Assembly: GCA_949751835.1 (NCBI GenBank)
Contig: CATKHK010000011.1
Location: forward strand, 496,327-560,326
Source of the DNA: Blepharisma japonicum
Lineage: Eukaryota > Ciliophora > Heterotrichea > Heterotrichida > Blepharismidae
DNA: 64,000 bases
Direction: 5' to 3'
Shown: positions 22,211 to 31,550 of the stretch, piece by piece
Numbering within the stretch: position 1 is the first letter of the stretch
How the letters are laid out: every line of letters begins with the position of its first letter
Notes under the pieces: generated by a model
Seen by the model: the letters and a program-made list of their open reading frames with translations, nothing else
The model's database searches: none
What the model was told of the DNA's origin: nothing
Translations under genes and position numbers: made by a program

Positions 22211-23130
22211 TTTCAGAAATATTAAAATAAAAGTTATTATGATTATTATGGAGAGGAATGATGCTAAAAAAATTTGCTACCTTTTGACATTTTCAATAGC
22301 TCAGAGCAGAAAATAACTACTTTATAAATATTCATAATGGAAAATAATTTTATTAAAATTAATGTTCATAAGTATTACTAAATTGAGATTCTATAGATTC
22401 TTTTTATTTAGCTAAAATATAATAAACCCCTACTTTTTGGTTTTTTTCATGGAGGCAATTTTATTATTTTATTAAAATTAATGTATTGCAAAAGTAATAA
22501 TTCATTAATTTTTATCAGTTTTTCCTCAATTTTTGAAATTTTAAATTGACAAATAATTTCAGAGAATTTTTATATAATTGTATTCTTTTCTGAGTAAAAA
22601 AAGTGCTCATTAAAATTTTATAACAATGATATTAATAAAAGGGAATACTGAAATCATCTTTTCACTTACTCCGTTATCTATCTCTGTCCAATAATATACA
22701 TAATCTATTATTCAAATAAAATTATTGCTGTATATCAATTGGTTCTGGAATACCTATATTTATTTCTGGCAAATAAAGTTTTATTTCCTCTCAAATTTCG
22801 TAACTTTTTAAGATTAGCACTCATAAAACATCCATAAATAAATCAGTCAGTAAATCCATTAAAGATATTCTAATGCACGTATATCCCAATACATTTCTTT
22901 GATAATTCCATTTATAATTGATTGTGAGGTGGTCTCAAAAAATCTTGTAAAATTATAATTTCCCAATTTAAAGTGAAGAAGATTTTTGTGAAAATAATTG
23001 CTCCTTTAAAGTTTCTCATGCTAAAAAGACATAATAAAATAAGGTGGGCTTCTTATTTTGAACAAAACTAATTTTCCAAATTTGTCTTGAAAAAGTACTG
23101 AAAACCCCACGTGGAATAATAAATATAAAG
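22211..23130. other. AT-rich intergenic region upstream of SEC61G
   Basis: About 920 nt, very AT-rich, with poly-T/A runs at 22410-22640. Apart from the possible gene remnant at 22722-22952 (listed separately) I see nothing in it. Confidence 0.5.
22722..22952 (-). pseudogene. Possible 3' remnant of a protein-coding gene
   Basis: The minus strand has an open stretch of 76 codons ending in TAA that uses TGA where Trp is plausible (WDHLTINYKWNYQRN, MDVLWVLILKSYEIWEEI). It lacks an ATG at its 5' end and is closed upstream by a stop. A second short frame (MRNFKGAIIFTKIF...) overlaps its 5' end in another phase, which would fit a frameshifted relic. It may instead be chance. I recognise no family. 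Confidence 0.3.
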
Positions 23131-23364
23131 ATGTCCGAAAAACAAAATATTGTCTCATCTACTCTTTCAGACATGACAGAATTCGCCAAAGATAGCAGAA
23201 GATTATTAAACCGCTGCACAAAGCCTGATAAAAAAGGTAAAATCTAAGCAGAATATGTGAAAATTGCGACTGCGTGCGCTGTTGGATTTGCAGTCATGGG
23301 CTTTATTGGATTTTTCGTGAAGCTGGTGTTCATCCCAATAAACAATATTTTGCTCACTCCTTAA
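23131..23364 (+). CDS. SEC61G: SEC61 translocon gamma subunit
   Basis: Splicing one 15-nt intron gives a 72-aa protein typical in length for SEC61 gamma/SecE. It shows [19 protein letters not shown] (family K/R-CTKPDRKEF), then the membrane helix [20 protein letters not shown] and the C-terminal INNILL. It is the small tail-anchored helix that clamps the SEC61 protein-conducting channel in the ER membrane. The intron falls inside the conserved KKE motif, so the model is secure. No in-frame TGA is used. Confidence 0.95.
23237..23251 (+). other. 15-nt spliceosomal intron in SEC61G
   Basis: GTAAAATCTAAGCAG, splitting the GAA codon of KKEYVK. The flanking protein is so conserved that both splice sites are certain. 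Confidence 0.96.
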
Positions 23365-23751
23365 ACTTAATACAAATTATTCTTATATAAACTTTTAAAG
23401 GCAAATTAAGCTTCTGGTGCATGGAAATAAGAAAAATTGATAAAATTAAAAGGAATTTTGATTAACAGGAATAATTATTAAGAATTTGAGGGCTATAATA
23501 TTTATAGATTAATTGAGAGATTAAATTTAATAGACTTTTAGAAAAAAATCCTGTTTTGATGATATTTTACTTTAACACTTTATATAAGAATAAAAATATT
23601 ACTATTAAATTTAACTAAATAGCTGCAATAAACCTTAGAAAATGATTAATGAATACACAATAAGGCCACGTTTCATTGATGCAAACTATTATCACAATAT
23701 TAATTTAAAATTCACTCTATCAATAAAAAACTATAATTAACTCAAATATAA
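23365..23751. other. AT-rich intergenic region
   Basis: 387 nt between SEC61G and the NEK gene. I see no open frame or structured element; it probably contains the NEK promoter. Confidence 0.5.
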
Positions 23752-25119
23752 ATGTCCGTAACAGACTTTGATATACTTGAAAAACTTGGCGAAGGAGCCT
23801 ACTCTACCGTCTTCAAAGTCCGCCGTCGCTCCGACGGCAAAACCTATGCCCTTAAAAAAGTCCGTTTCATGCCTTTAAAAGACAAAGAAAAAGAAAACGC
23901 AGTCAACGAAGTCCGCATTTTAGCATCAATAAGTCATCCAAATGTAATTGGCTATAAAGAAGCTTTTATTGATGAATCCACCAATACACTGTGCCTTGTC
24001 ATGGAATTCGCAGATAATGGTGACTTACTTCAAAGAATAACAAATCATCAAAAACATAACACTTATTTTTCAGAATCAGAAATTTGGGATATTTTTATCC
24101 AAGCTGTCAGAGGGCTAAAAGCGCTCCATGACCTTAATATCCTTCACAGAGACTTGAAATGTGCCAATTTATTCATGTGCAGTGATGGAATGGTCAAGCT
24201 TGGAGATATGAATGTGTCAAAGGTGGCTAAACTGGGCTTGGTTTATACTCAGACTGGAACTCCTTATTATGCTAGTCCTGAAGTGTGAAAGGACAAGCCT
24301 TATGACTCGAAAAGCGATATATGGAGTCTTGGGTGTGTTATATATGAAACTGCTACTTTAAATCCACCTTTTAGAGCTCAAGATATGAAAGGATTGTATA
24401 AAAAAGTCATTAAAGGGGACTATCCGCCACTTCCAAGCAGATATTCTGCACAGTTGTCAGATTTGATTAAATTATTATTAAAAGTTAACCCTGCACATAG
24501 ACCTACATGTGATGATATTTTAAATTTACCTGCGGTTGCACAGAGAAATACAAGGAGAAATGTTGGGGATTTGCCAGAAAATAATTTATTAGGGACTATA
24601 AAAATTCCTAGACAGATAAAAGGACTTTCAAATAATTTACCAGCTGCCAGCTATGAAAAGGAAAGAAGCTATCATAGTGTACCTGCTGTAACAAAAAGAA
24701 TGGGCATGAAGAAAACAAAAGATATGTCAAACGCGAGTGATACTGTCACAAACCGGATTTCTAGTGAAATCCAAAGCAATAAATCAAGAGTTTATAGCGA
24801 AAAAGAATTGAGAGGGAAAGAAATGCTGCCTCAAAGAGTAATTTTGCCTGAAATCGAACCTTTGAGACCTTATAATGCAGATAGAAGGTCGCAGAATAGA
24901 GAAGATTATGATGTTAGCCAACGGCAAAGACCACAAGCTTGTAAATTCTAATTAGATAAAGTTCCGCAAGTAGTTTCTTATTCGCCATATGCACAAGGGA
25001 CTATCGCACAGAGAATTCAAGCTTTAAAAGCACAATATGACAATGTTCCGCCAAGCATTGGGATCCCAAGACAGCCGAATTACCAAAGACCTGTGGTGCA
25101 GCCTTCGTGATGGGGCTAA
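23752..25119 (+). CDS. NEK-family Ser/Thr kinase with DMN in place of DFG
   Basis: One in-frame TGA and one 15-nt intron give 450 aa. The kinase domain fills residues 5-265: GEGAYSTVFKV, YALKKV with the catalytic Lys, ILHRDLKCANLF, and GTPYYASPEVW where the Trp is the TGA codon. The metal-binding motif reads GDMNVSK, not GDFG; the Asp is kept. The same DMN variant is, to my knowledge, common in a branch of NEKs from ciliates, algae and kinetoplastids. The C-terminal tail of 185 residues is basic and low-complexity, ending QRPVVQPSWWG. Likely roles are cilium length, basal body or cell-cycle control. Confidence 0.92.
24941..24955 (+). other. 15-nt spliceosomal intron in the NEK gene
   Basis: GTAAATTCTAATTAG. 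Its removal extends the tail by 56 codons to a TAA and uses two further Trp codons (TGA, TGG). Retention gives a TAA stop. Confidence 0.85.
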
Positions 25120-25605
25120 TTGTAGATTCAAATTTTAAATAAAAAATAATTTTACAAAATATAGTTTGCATATAGATTTTCTAAAATATTATTATAAAAG
25201 AGCTCTTAAATTTGATTTTTTATTATTATTCAGATCTGTCAGTGAAATTTTGACTCTTTTAAGAGTAATTTCATATTGCACATTAGAGCAATCTCAAATT
25301 TATATACTTAGAAACTCTTTATTAAGATAGTTCCTTTAATTCCTTTTGATATTTTTGAGCAATTTAAACACTTAAAGCGAATTTGAAAGAAAAATTAAGA
25401 ATTTTAATAAGAGTTTTTGATATATAAATTAATAATTCAATAATTCTATCCAAAAAAGCTTGATAATATTCCAATTATAACTCTCCAATTATAATGAACC
25501 TTTTCTTTTTGGTTTTATAAGGATTTGGATTCGCATTGTCACGGATTTAATGAAGGCGTTTATGCATTTTTATTATGGATTTAAACAAATCCGGATTAAT
25601 ATTAA
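25120..25605. other. AT-rich intergenic region
   Basis: 486 nt without a credible gene. A small inverted repeat (GGATTT-AAAC-AAATCC) occurs near 25577-25592, just before the next start codon; it may be coincidental in such AT-rich DNA. Confidence 0.45.
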
Positions 25606-26307
25606 ATGTTTTCGTTTACACAAAAAGCACTTAAAAGCTGCTCGGCTAACAAACTTTGGTCTAGGTCTCGATTTTTTACCGGAAAAATTAATTATTTTTC
25701 AACACAGATTGAAAATAAAGAAAGCTCAAGTGAAGATCCGAATAGAAAGGAAAATAGGGACTATGATTATGAAATTTTTGTAGGTAATATCAGTAGAGCA
25801 GTCAAAGAAAAAGATCTTTTAGAGCTTTTTCGAGCTTTTGGCAACCCAATTTTGTTGAAAGCATTAAATTCTAGGTCAGGGAATAGAATAAACTACACAT
25901 TTATTTCTTTTGATAATGAATCACAAGCCAAAAAAGCACTAAAGATGAATGGGGTTGATTTTATGGGTTCTCCTTTAAGAATCACTCTATCAACAGACAG
26001 GCCAAGATCAGAAGAAAGTAAATCTAGACCTGAAAACAGAGACCCATCTAAGTGTGTTTATGTTGGAAATCTCAGCTATTTAATAAACGAAACTTTACTA
26101 ATGAATTTATTTTCAGAATTTGGTAAAATTGAAATGATACGATTGAATCCTGGGAGATTTGGCCATAAATTCGCATTTGTGCAGTTTTCAAGCCAAGATG
26201 AAGCAAAAGAAGCATTAAAGCTGAATGGTAAAGATTTTCAGGGAAAGACGCTAAATGTCAAGCCAGCAGTGGCAAATAAACCAGTCAATAATACAAACCC
26301 AAGTTAA
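25606..26307 (+). CDS. Two-RRM RNA-binding protein, probably mitochondrial
   Basis: The 233-aa protein carries two RNA-recognition motifs. RRM1 (about residues 60-135) has RNP2 IFVGNI and an RNP1-like INYTFISF; RRM2 (about 150-225) has RNP2 VYVGNL and RNP1 KFAFVQF. The first 35 residues (MFSFTQKALKSCSANKLWSR...) are basic, hydroxylated and lack acidic residues, the pattern of a mitochondrial targeting peptide. It probably binds organellar RNA. A short overlapping frame starting at 25550 is a shadow. Confidence 0.85.
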   Translation: MFSFTQKALKSCSANKLWSRSRFFTGKINYFSTQIENKESSSEDPNRKENRDYDYEIFVGNISRAVKEKDLLELFRAFGNPILLKALNSRSGNRINYTFISFDNESQAKKALKMNGVDFMGSPLRITLSTDRPRSEESKSRPENRDPSKCVYVGNLSYLINETLLMNLFSEFGKIEMIRLNPGRFGHKFAFVQFSSQDEAKEALKLNGKDFQGKTLNVKPAVANKPVNNTNPS

Positions 26308-26411
26308 ATAATGCAGTAGCAGTTAATTATAGCTGAATTTTATTAAGAAATAAAAAATAACTCTTTGGGTTATGTAAATCTTGTAGACAAAGAAAACTTA
26401 ATAAAATAGTA

Positions 26412-26831
26412 ATGCTAAGCTTACTTCCTTTCCAGGTAATTGAAGTTCGACCCTCTATCCGCTTAAACAAGCTTTTTTCTAAGCTTCGGTTTCTTTGTGT
26501 TCTGCAAGGCATGCTCGGACTATTTCAGTCTATATACAGTCCTGTTGGAGGACTAATTATGCTGGTATCTTTATTGCTTCTTTACTGCATAACTATACGT
26601 AAAAACTGGGTCCTCTGCATAACTTACATTATTATATCCTTAACTGATATTTACACTGAATGGAAGCTCATTGAAGGTTTCTGCTTTTCCAATGAAAGAA
26701 AACATCATTTTATTCCTGGCGTTTCTTATGTGAAACTATTTTTTCATGTAATTGCTGTATATGTTGTTTTTCTTACTTATCGAGAACTTAAAGCATTACA
26801 TATAGAATTACTGCAGAGAAATAGAATTTAA
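26412..26831 (+). CDS. Small multi-pass membrane protein, unknown
   Basis: A 139-aa frame with about four hydrophobic segments (FLCVLQGMLGLFQSIYSP, LIMLVSLLLLYCITI, WVLCITYIIISLTDIY, LFFHVIAVYVVFLTY) and a charged C-terminus. No family is recognised. It begins about 105 nt after the RRM gene and ends 38 nt before the first calpain gene. A decayed copy of the same gene lies at about 28990-29277, also directly ahead of a calpain gene, so this gene and calpain were duplicated together. Confidence 0.65.
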   Translation: MLSLLPFQVIEVRPSIRLNKLFSKLRFLCVLQGMLGLFQSIYSPVGGLIMLVSLLLLYCITIRKNWVLCITYIIISLTDIYTEWKLIEGFCFSNERKHHFIPGVSYVKLFFHVIAVYVVFLTYRELKALHIELLQRNRI

Positions 26832-26869
26832 TTAATTTTGAAATTTTTTATAATTATTAAAAGCTTAAT

Positions 26870-28808
26870 ATGTCTTATGAAGACCCAGAGTTCGGCCCAA
26901 GTCCAAATAACTCTTCGATATATGGGGAACAATCTACAAGAAGGGTTTTAATCAAAATTCCATGAGAAAGGCTTAGAGCAGTTTTAGGAGAAGGTGCAAA
27001 CCTATTTTCAGAAGCAATTATCTTCAATGATATAAGTCAAGGAAGTATAGGTGATTGCTGGCTTATTAGTGCTATAGTTGCATTAGCAGAGCATGCGCCT
27101 GTGAAAATTGTTGGTATATTTGACCATAATGAATTAAATCATAGACAAGGAAAATACATTATCAGGCTTTACGAAAATGCTGAAGTGGTAAATGTTGTTG
27201 TTGATGATTTAGTACCATGCGACGCAAACACATGTAATCCAATTTTCGGTAAAAGTAATTGGGTTGATATGTGATTCCCACTATTAGAAAAAGCTTTTGC
27301 AAAATTATATGGTTCTTATTTTGCTTTAGATGCTGGAGAAACTCATGAAGCTTTTATAGATTTGACAGGGTTTCCTTCATTTAAATATAATATAAAAAAT
27401 TATACAGCTTGTGAGCTTAAATTGAGACTCATTGACTACAGTAAAAATAACTTCCCAATGGTAGTTTCTACTCCCACTGATATTGATGAAAATTTGGGAA
27501 TAAAGCACAATCACTGCTATGCAATATTAAGAGCAATTCAATTAGACAATTATTTTCTTATTCATTTGAGAAACCCATCAGGAAACAGCATTTGAAAAGG
27601 AGATTTTAGTCCAAATTCTGAGTGCTGAACTGAAAGTATAATAAGCGAAATTCAAAGGAATTACCCACTCTTCGATTTAAGAGATGGAAGCTTCTGAATG
27701 AAATATGAAGACTTTTTGAAATATTTTAACACTCTTAGCCTGTGCTATGTTGAGTTTGATATAGAAAAACGTGAAAAAAATATATTTAAAAAAGTTGAAG
27801 GAATCGGCTCGCAAGCTTTCTGGTACTATATTATTACTGTTAGAGAAGATGACACAGATATTGTGCTTGGGCTTCATCAAGAAGACGAAAGATGTATAGG
27901 AGTAAAAGAATGCAGAAAATATTTGGATTTAGGATTCGTCATGCTGAGAAAGAATGGCGAAAAATATGTGCCTTATCTTGCAAAAAAAAACTGCTATAAG
28001 TAGAGACTCACAAATGAAGCTGCGATTGTCCCAAGGAATATATGCAGTTATACCTGTCAGTTCTGGAATATCTTTAACTAGGCCGAAAACATCTCCAAAG
28101 AAATATTTTCCTTTGATTACTGATGATGCAAAAATGCATCCTCTGCTTCTAAGTACAGCAAAGGATATTTACCGAAGGATTAATATCCATATGAGGCAAG
28201 CTGTGAATTATAAAGAATTAATGGCTTTTTATCACAAAGAAGACGAATGTCTTACTGAGTCCTTTAGTAAGGATATTTTTAACGAAATCCGTGGAACCTT
28301 TGAAACCCAAAATCGGATCACTTTAAATGGCTTTTGCCAATTTATTTTAGACCAAACTAAAAAACACCATGAAGAGGACATAAGAAAATCTTTTAAATCT
28401 CTAGGGTATGATAGTGATTTTTACAGCAAAAAATCAAGAGCTGTGGTATTTACACTACACTCAAATAAAAATGTAGATTTAAAGACACACGAATTAACTA
28501 AGAAAATCAACATAAATGTATGGATTTTAATGGCAAAGTTCTATGGGACATGCTATCTTTATGAAAATGTAAAAATTTATATAATAACTCATTTAGAAGG
28601 TTGGTCTATCCTAGCACATAACAAGTCATCTGAAGCGATATACTTGAAATCAAATTTTAGTGGGTCTTCTAATGTGAATTTTTTTACAGGGTCTGAGATA
28701 TGCGAAAATTATTTGAGGCCTGGATACTGAAAAATAGTCCAGCATATATTTAAAATAGATATAAGTGTCGGAGCTGAATTAAAATGGGCTTTTTGCCCCA
28801 TCAATTAA
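26870..28808 (+). CDS. Calpain-like cysteine protease, copy A (one-base frame disruption)
   Basis: The frame opens MSYEDPEFGPSP and shows a calpain catalytic core: Cys63 in GSIGDCWLISA, His in IKHNHCYAI and Asn in HLRNPSGN. A C2-like calpain III domain follows (NIFKKVEGIGSQ..., LGLHQEDERCIGVKECRKY). Then come an EF-hand-like region and a C-terminal domain (KKSRAVVFTLHSNKNVDL...). Many Trp are TGA. At 27982-27990 a run of nine A shifts the frame; the other two copies continue in phase, and ignoring one A would give a 645-aa protein, the same length as copy B. This may be a sequencing indel, a recent null mutation or frameshifting. Calpains are Ca-regulated cytosolic proteases. Confidence 0.85.
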
Positions 28809-28881
28809 TTTAATGTTAATAATAAATAACAACTTTGAAATAGATTTAATGTAAATTAATTTATTTAAAACTGATTGAAGT

Positions 28882-28985
28882 ATGCTATATGAAGATCCTT
28901 ATTTTGGCCCAAATGATTAGTCTATTTATGGAGATGACCCCAAAAGAAATACTACTAAGATCTTATGATTAATCGAAGCACTCAC
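28882..28985 (+). pseudogene. Truncated calpain 5' fragment
   Basis: Begins ATGCTATATGAAGATCC and reads MLYEDPYFGPND, stop, SIYGDDPKRN before losing similarity. It matches the start of calpain C at 31551 closely (MLYEDPYFGPNDYSIYGDSP), down to the upstream leader. About 30 codons remain and a TAG interrupts them. Confidence 0.8.
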
Positions 28986-28989
28986 TTAA

Positions 28990-29277
28990 TTTTGTTCGAT
29001 TTGTCTGTTAAATCACACTCTTTTTATTAAGTACCATTCTGCACACAATATTTTATCCAGAACTATTAGCGATTAATGCACTCTAGAAGTATATCCTTAA
29101 CTAATTATTTACAGTAGAAACTCAATAAAGTTTCTGCTTTTTCACTGGAAGAAAACATCATTTTATCCCTGACGTTTCTTATATGAAGCTATTTTATGTA
29201 ATTACCCTATATTTTGTTTCCCTTATCGAGAACTTAAAGTCTTATATATAAAACTATTGTGGAAAAATATAATTTAA
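28990..29277 (+). pseudogene. Decayed copy of the small membrane-protein gene
   Basis: The 3' half (from about 29095) aligns well with 26650-26831: it keeps the equivalents of TTTCTGCTTTT, GAAAACATCATTTTAT, CTTATCGAGAACTTAAAG and the following leader of the calpain gene. The 5' half is only weakly recognisable. Stops and small indels remove the reading frame. It sits directly ahead of calpain B just as the intact gene sits ahead of calpain A. Confidence 0.75.
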
Positions 29278-29317
29278 TTTATTTCGAATATTTCTTAAAA
29301 TTATTAAATACTAAAAT

Positions 29318-31481
29318 ATGTCCTTTGAAGACCCAGAATTCGGTCCGAATGATTATTCTATATATGGGGAAAATCCATCGAAAAGAATATCAATCGATTA
29401 TCAATGAAAAAGGCTTGAAGAAATTTTGGGATTATTTTCAAGGCTATTTTCTGACGAGATGGTCTCCAATGACATAATTCAAGGACGTCTAGGTAACTGT
29501 TGGATTGCTGCCGCTTTAATTTCATTGATAGAGCACCAGCCTTTGAAAATATGAGAAATGTTTGACCACGATGAAAACAACCAGAGACAAGGCAAGCACA
29601 TTATAAGGCTTTATGAAAGTGGAGAACTCATCAGAGTTGTCCTTGATAGTTTTGTGCCATGCCGCATAGGCACAAATGCACCAATTTTCGGCAAAAGTAA
29701 TTGAATTGATCAGTGGTGGCCGTTATTAGAAAAAGCATTTGCGAAATTGTATGGTTCTTATTTAGCTTTGGATGCTGGATATTCTCATGAAGCTTTTATG
29801 GATTTGACGGGGCTTCCTTCATTCAAATTAGATATAAATAAGGATGAAGCTGACATGTTTAAATTAAAACTGATTGACTTTAGTGAGAAACAGTTTCCAA
29901 TGGTAGCTTCAACTCCTGATAAAATTGATATAAATAAGGGAATAAAGCCCAATCACTCTTATACCATATTAAGAACAGTTCAAGCAGGTGATTATTTTCT
30001 TATTAATTTAAGAAACCCTTCAGGAAATAACCAATGGATAGGGGATTTTAGTGAGAGGTCTTGGCTCTGAACTCAAAGTATAAAAAGCCAAATTCAAAGA
30101 GTTTGGCCACACTTTAATTTAAAAGATGGAAGCTTCTGGATGAAATATGAGGATTTTTTGGTGTATTTTGACACTCTTTATGTGTGCAATGTTGAGCTTA
30201 AAAAAGAAAAAAGAGAAAAAAATGCGTTTACAAAAGTTGAAGGTATTGGCTCATGTGCTAATTGGTGCTATATGATTACTGTTTTAGAAGAAACACAAGT
30301 TGTGATTGGAATTCACCAAGAAGACGAAAGAAATTTCGGGGTAAAAGATTGCAGAAAATATTTAGATTTAGGATTTGCAGTTTTAAGATATGATGGTCAA
30401 GATTATATTTCTCATTGCGTTTCAAAACAAACTGTTTTAAGTAGAGACTTACAAATGGATCTTACACTGCCTCCAGGAAAATATTTAGTTGTCCCTATCA
30501 GTTCTGGAACATCGCTAACTAGGCCGAAAAACTCTTGAAAGAAATATTTTCCACTGATTACTGAAAGATTAAAACTGCACCCTCTATTTCAAAGTACAAT
30601 AAAGGATTTTTACCGAAAGACTAATATACACATGAAAGAGGCTGTGGATTATAAAGAATTCATGTCTTTATATCGCGAATTTGACAAGGATCTCACTAAC
30701 TCATATTATTATAACAGCCAAAACCATTTAAAAATTGAGAAAACTATAAGCAAATTATTTTATACAGTATTTTGACAATTATTATGGTGAAATCTTTGCC
30801 CGTTTCTTCTTCAGCTCAAAGATTTTAAAACAAAATTTTATAAATTAATAATATTCCTTTCAATTAGATTTTTTATATATAATTAACAAAACCCCTAAAA
30901 GCGTTGCCCATTTGCGGAAGGGGATTGAGGATTATTTTAATAATGAAATCTGCAGAAACATTGAAACACCAAATCAGCTTACATTAAATGGATTTTATCA
31001 AATTTTTTATGATCAAGTATTAAATAAAGGTGAAGATGACGTAAGAAAATCTTTTAAATCGCTAGGGTATGATAGTGATTTTTATAGTACAAAATCAAGA
31101 GCTGTGGTATTTACACTACACTCAAATAAAGATGTAGATTTAGAGACACACGAATGTACTGAGAAAATCAACGTGGACGCATGGATTTTAATGGCAAAGC
31201 TCTATGGGATACTTTGTCCTCAGGATAATGAAAATGTAAAAATTTATAAAATAACTCATTCAGAAGGTTGGTCTATCCTAGCGCATAACGAATCATCTGA
31301 AGTGATGTGCGTGAAATCAGATTTCAGTGGGTCTTCTAATGTGAATTTTTCTACAGGGTCTGAAACATGCGAAAATTATTTGAGCCCTAGATGCTGACAA
31401 ATAGTTCAGCATATATTTAAAAAAGATATAAGTGTTGAAGCTGAATTAAAAAAGGGATTTTTGGCCTATCAATTTATTTAA
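29318..31481 (+). CDS. Calpain-like cysteine protease, copy B, interrupted by a 226-bp insertion
   Basis: Opens MSFEDPEFGPND and has the triad residues Cys61 (GRLGNCWIAAA), His (KPNHSYTI) and Asn (NLRNPSGN). The calpain III domain and C-terminal domain match copies A and C. The coding frame is broken by an extra 226 bp at 30705-30930 in the EF-hand-like region; omitting it leaves exactly 645 codons that align through the junction with A and C. No other stop is present, counting UGA as Trp. Whether the copy is expressed depends on what the insertion is. It is the middle member of three tandem calpains. Confidence 0.82.
30705..30930 (+). other. 226-bp insertion in calpain B, IES-like
   Basis: The segment is bounded by a 6-bp direct repeat ATTATT (30705-30710 and 30931-30936) that contains TA. 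It has no counterpart in calpains A or C. It has no long open frame and no clear terminal inverted repeat. It contains a short inverted pair CCCCT/AGGGG near its right end. Length and TA-containing boundary repeat fit a ciliate internal eliminated sequence or a small non-autonomous insertion. A spliceosomal intron is unlikely because no GT-AG pair fits these boundaries and all other introns are 15 nt. Confidence 0.6.
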
Positions 31482-31550
31482 TATTAATAAGAAATAACAA
31501 CTTTGAAATGGATTTTACATAAATTAATTTATTTAGAACTGATAAGAAAT

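Larger units (their letters stand above)
28809..29317. other. Spacer between calpain A and B made of duplicated relics
   Basis: About 500 nt holding, in order, a calpain 5' fragment and a decayed copy of the small membrane-protein gene (both listed separately), then the short leader of calpain B. No intact gene is present. Confidence 0.7.

Noticed and set aside
30705-30930. A 226-nt spliceosomal intron in calpain B
   Set aside because: The boundaries lack GT-AG, and every other intron found is 15 nt.
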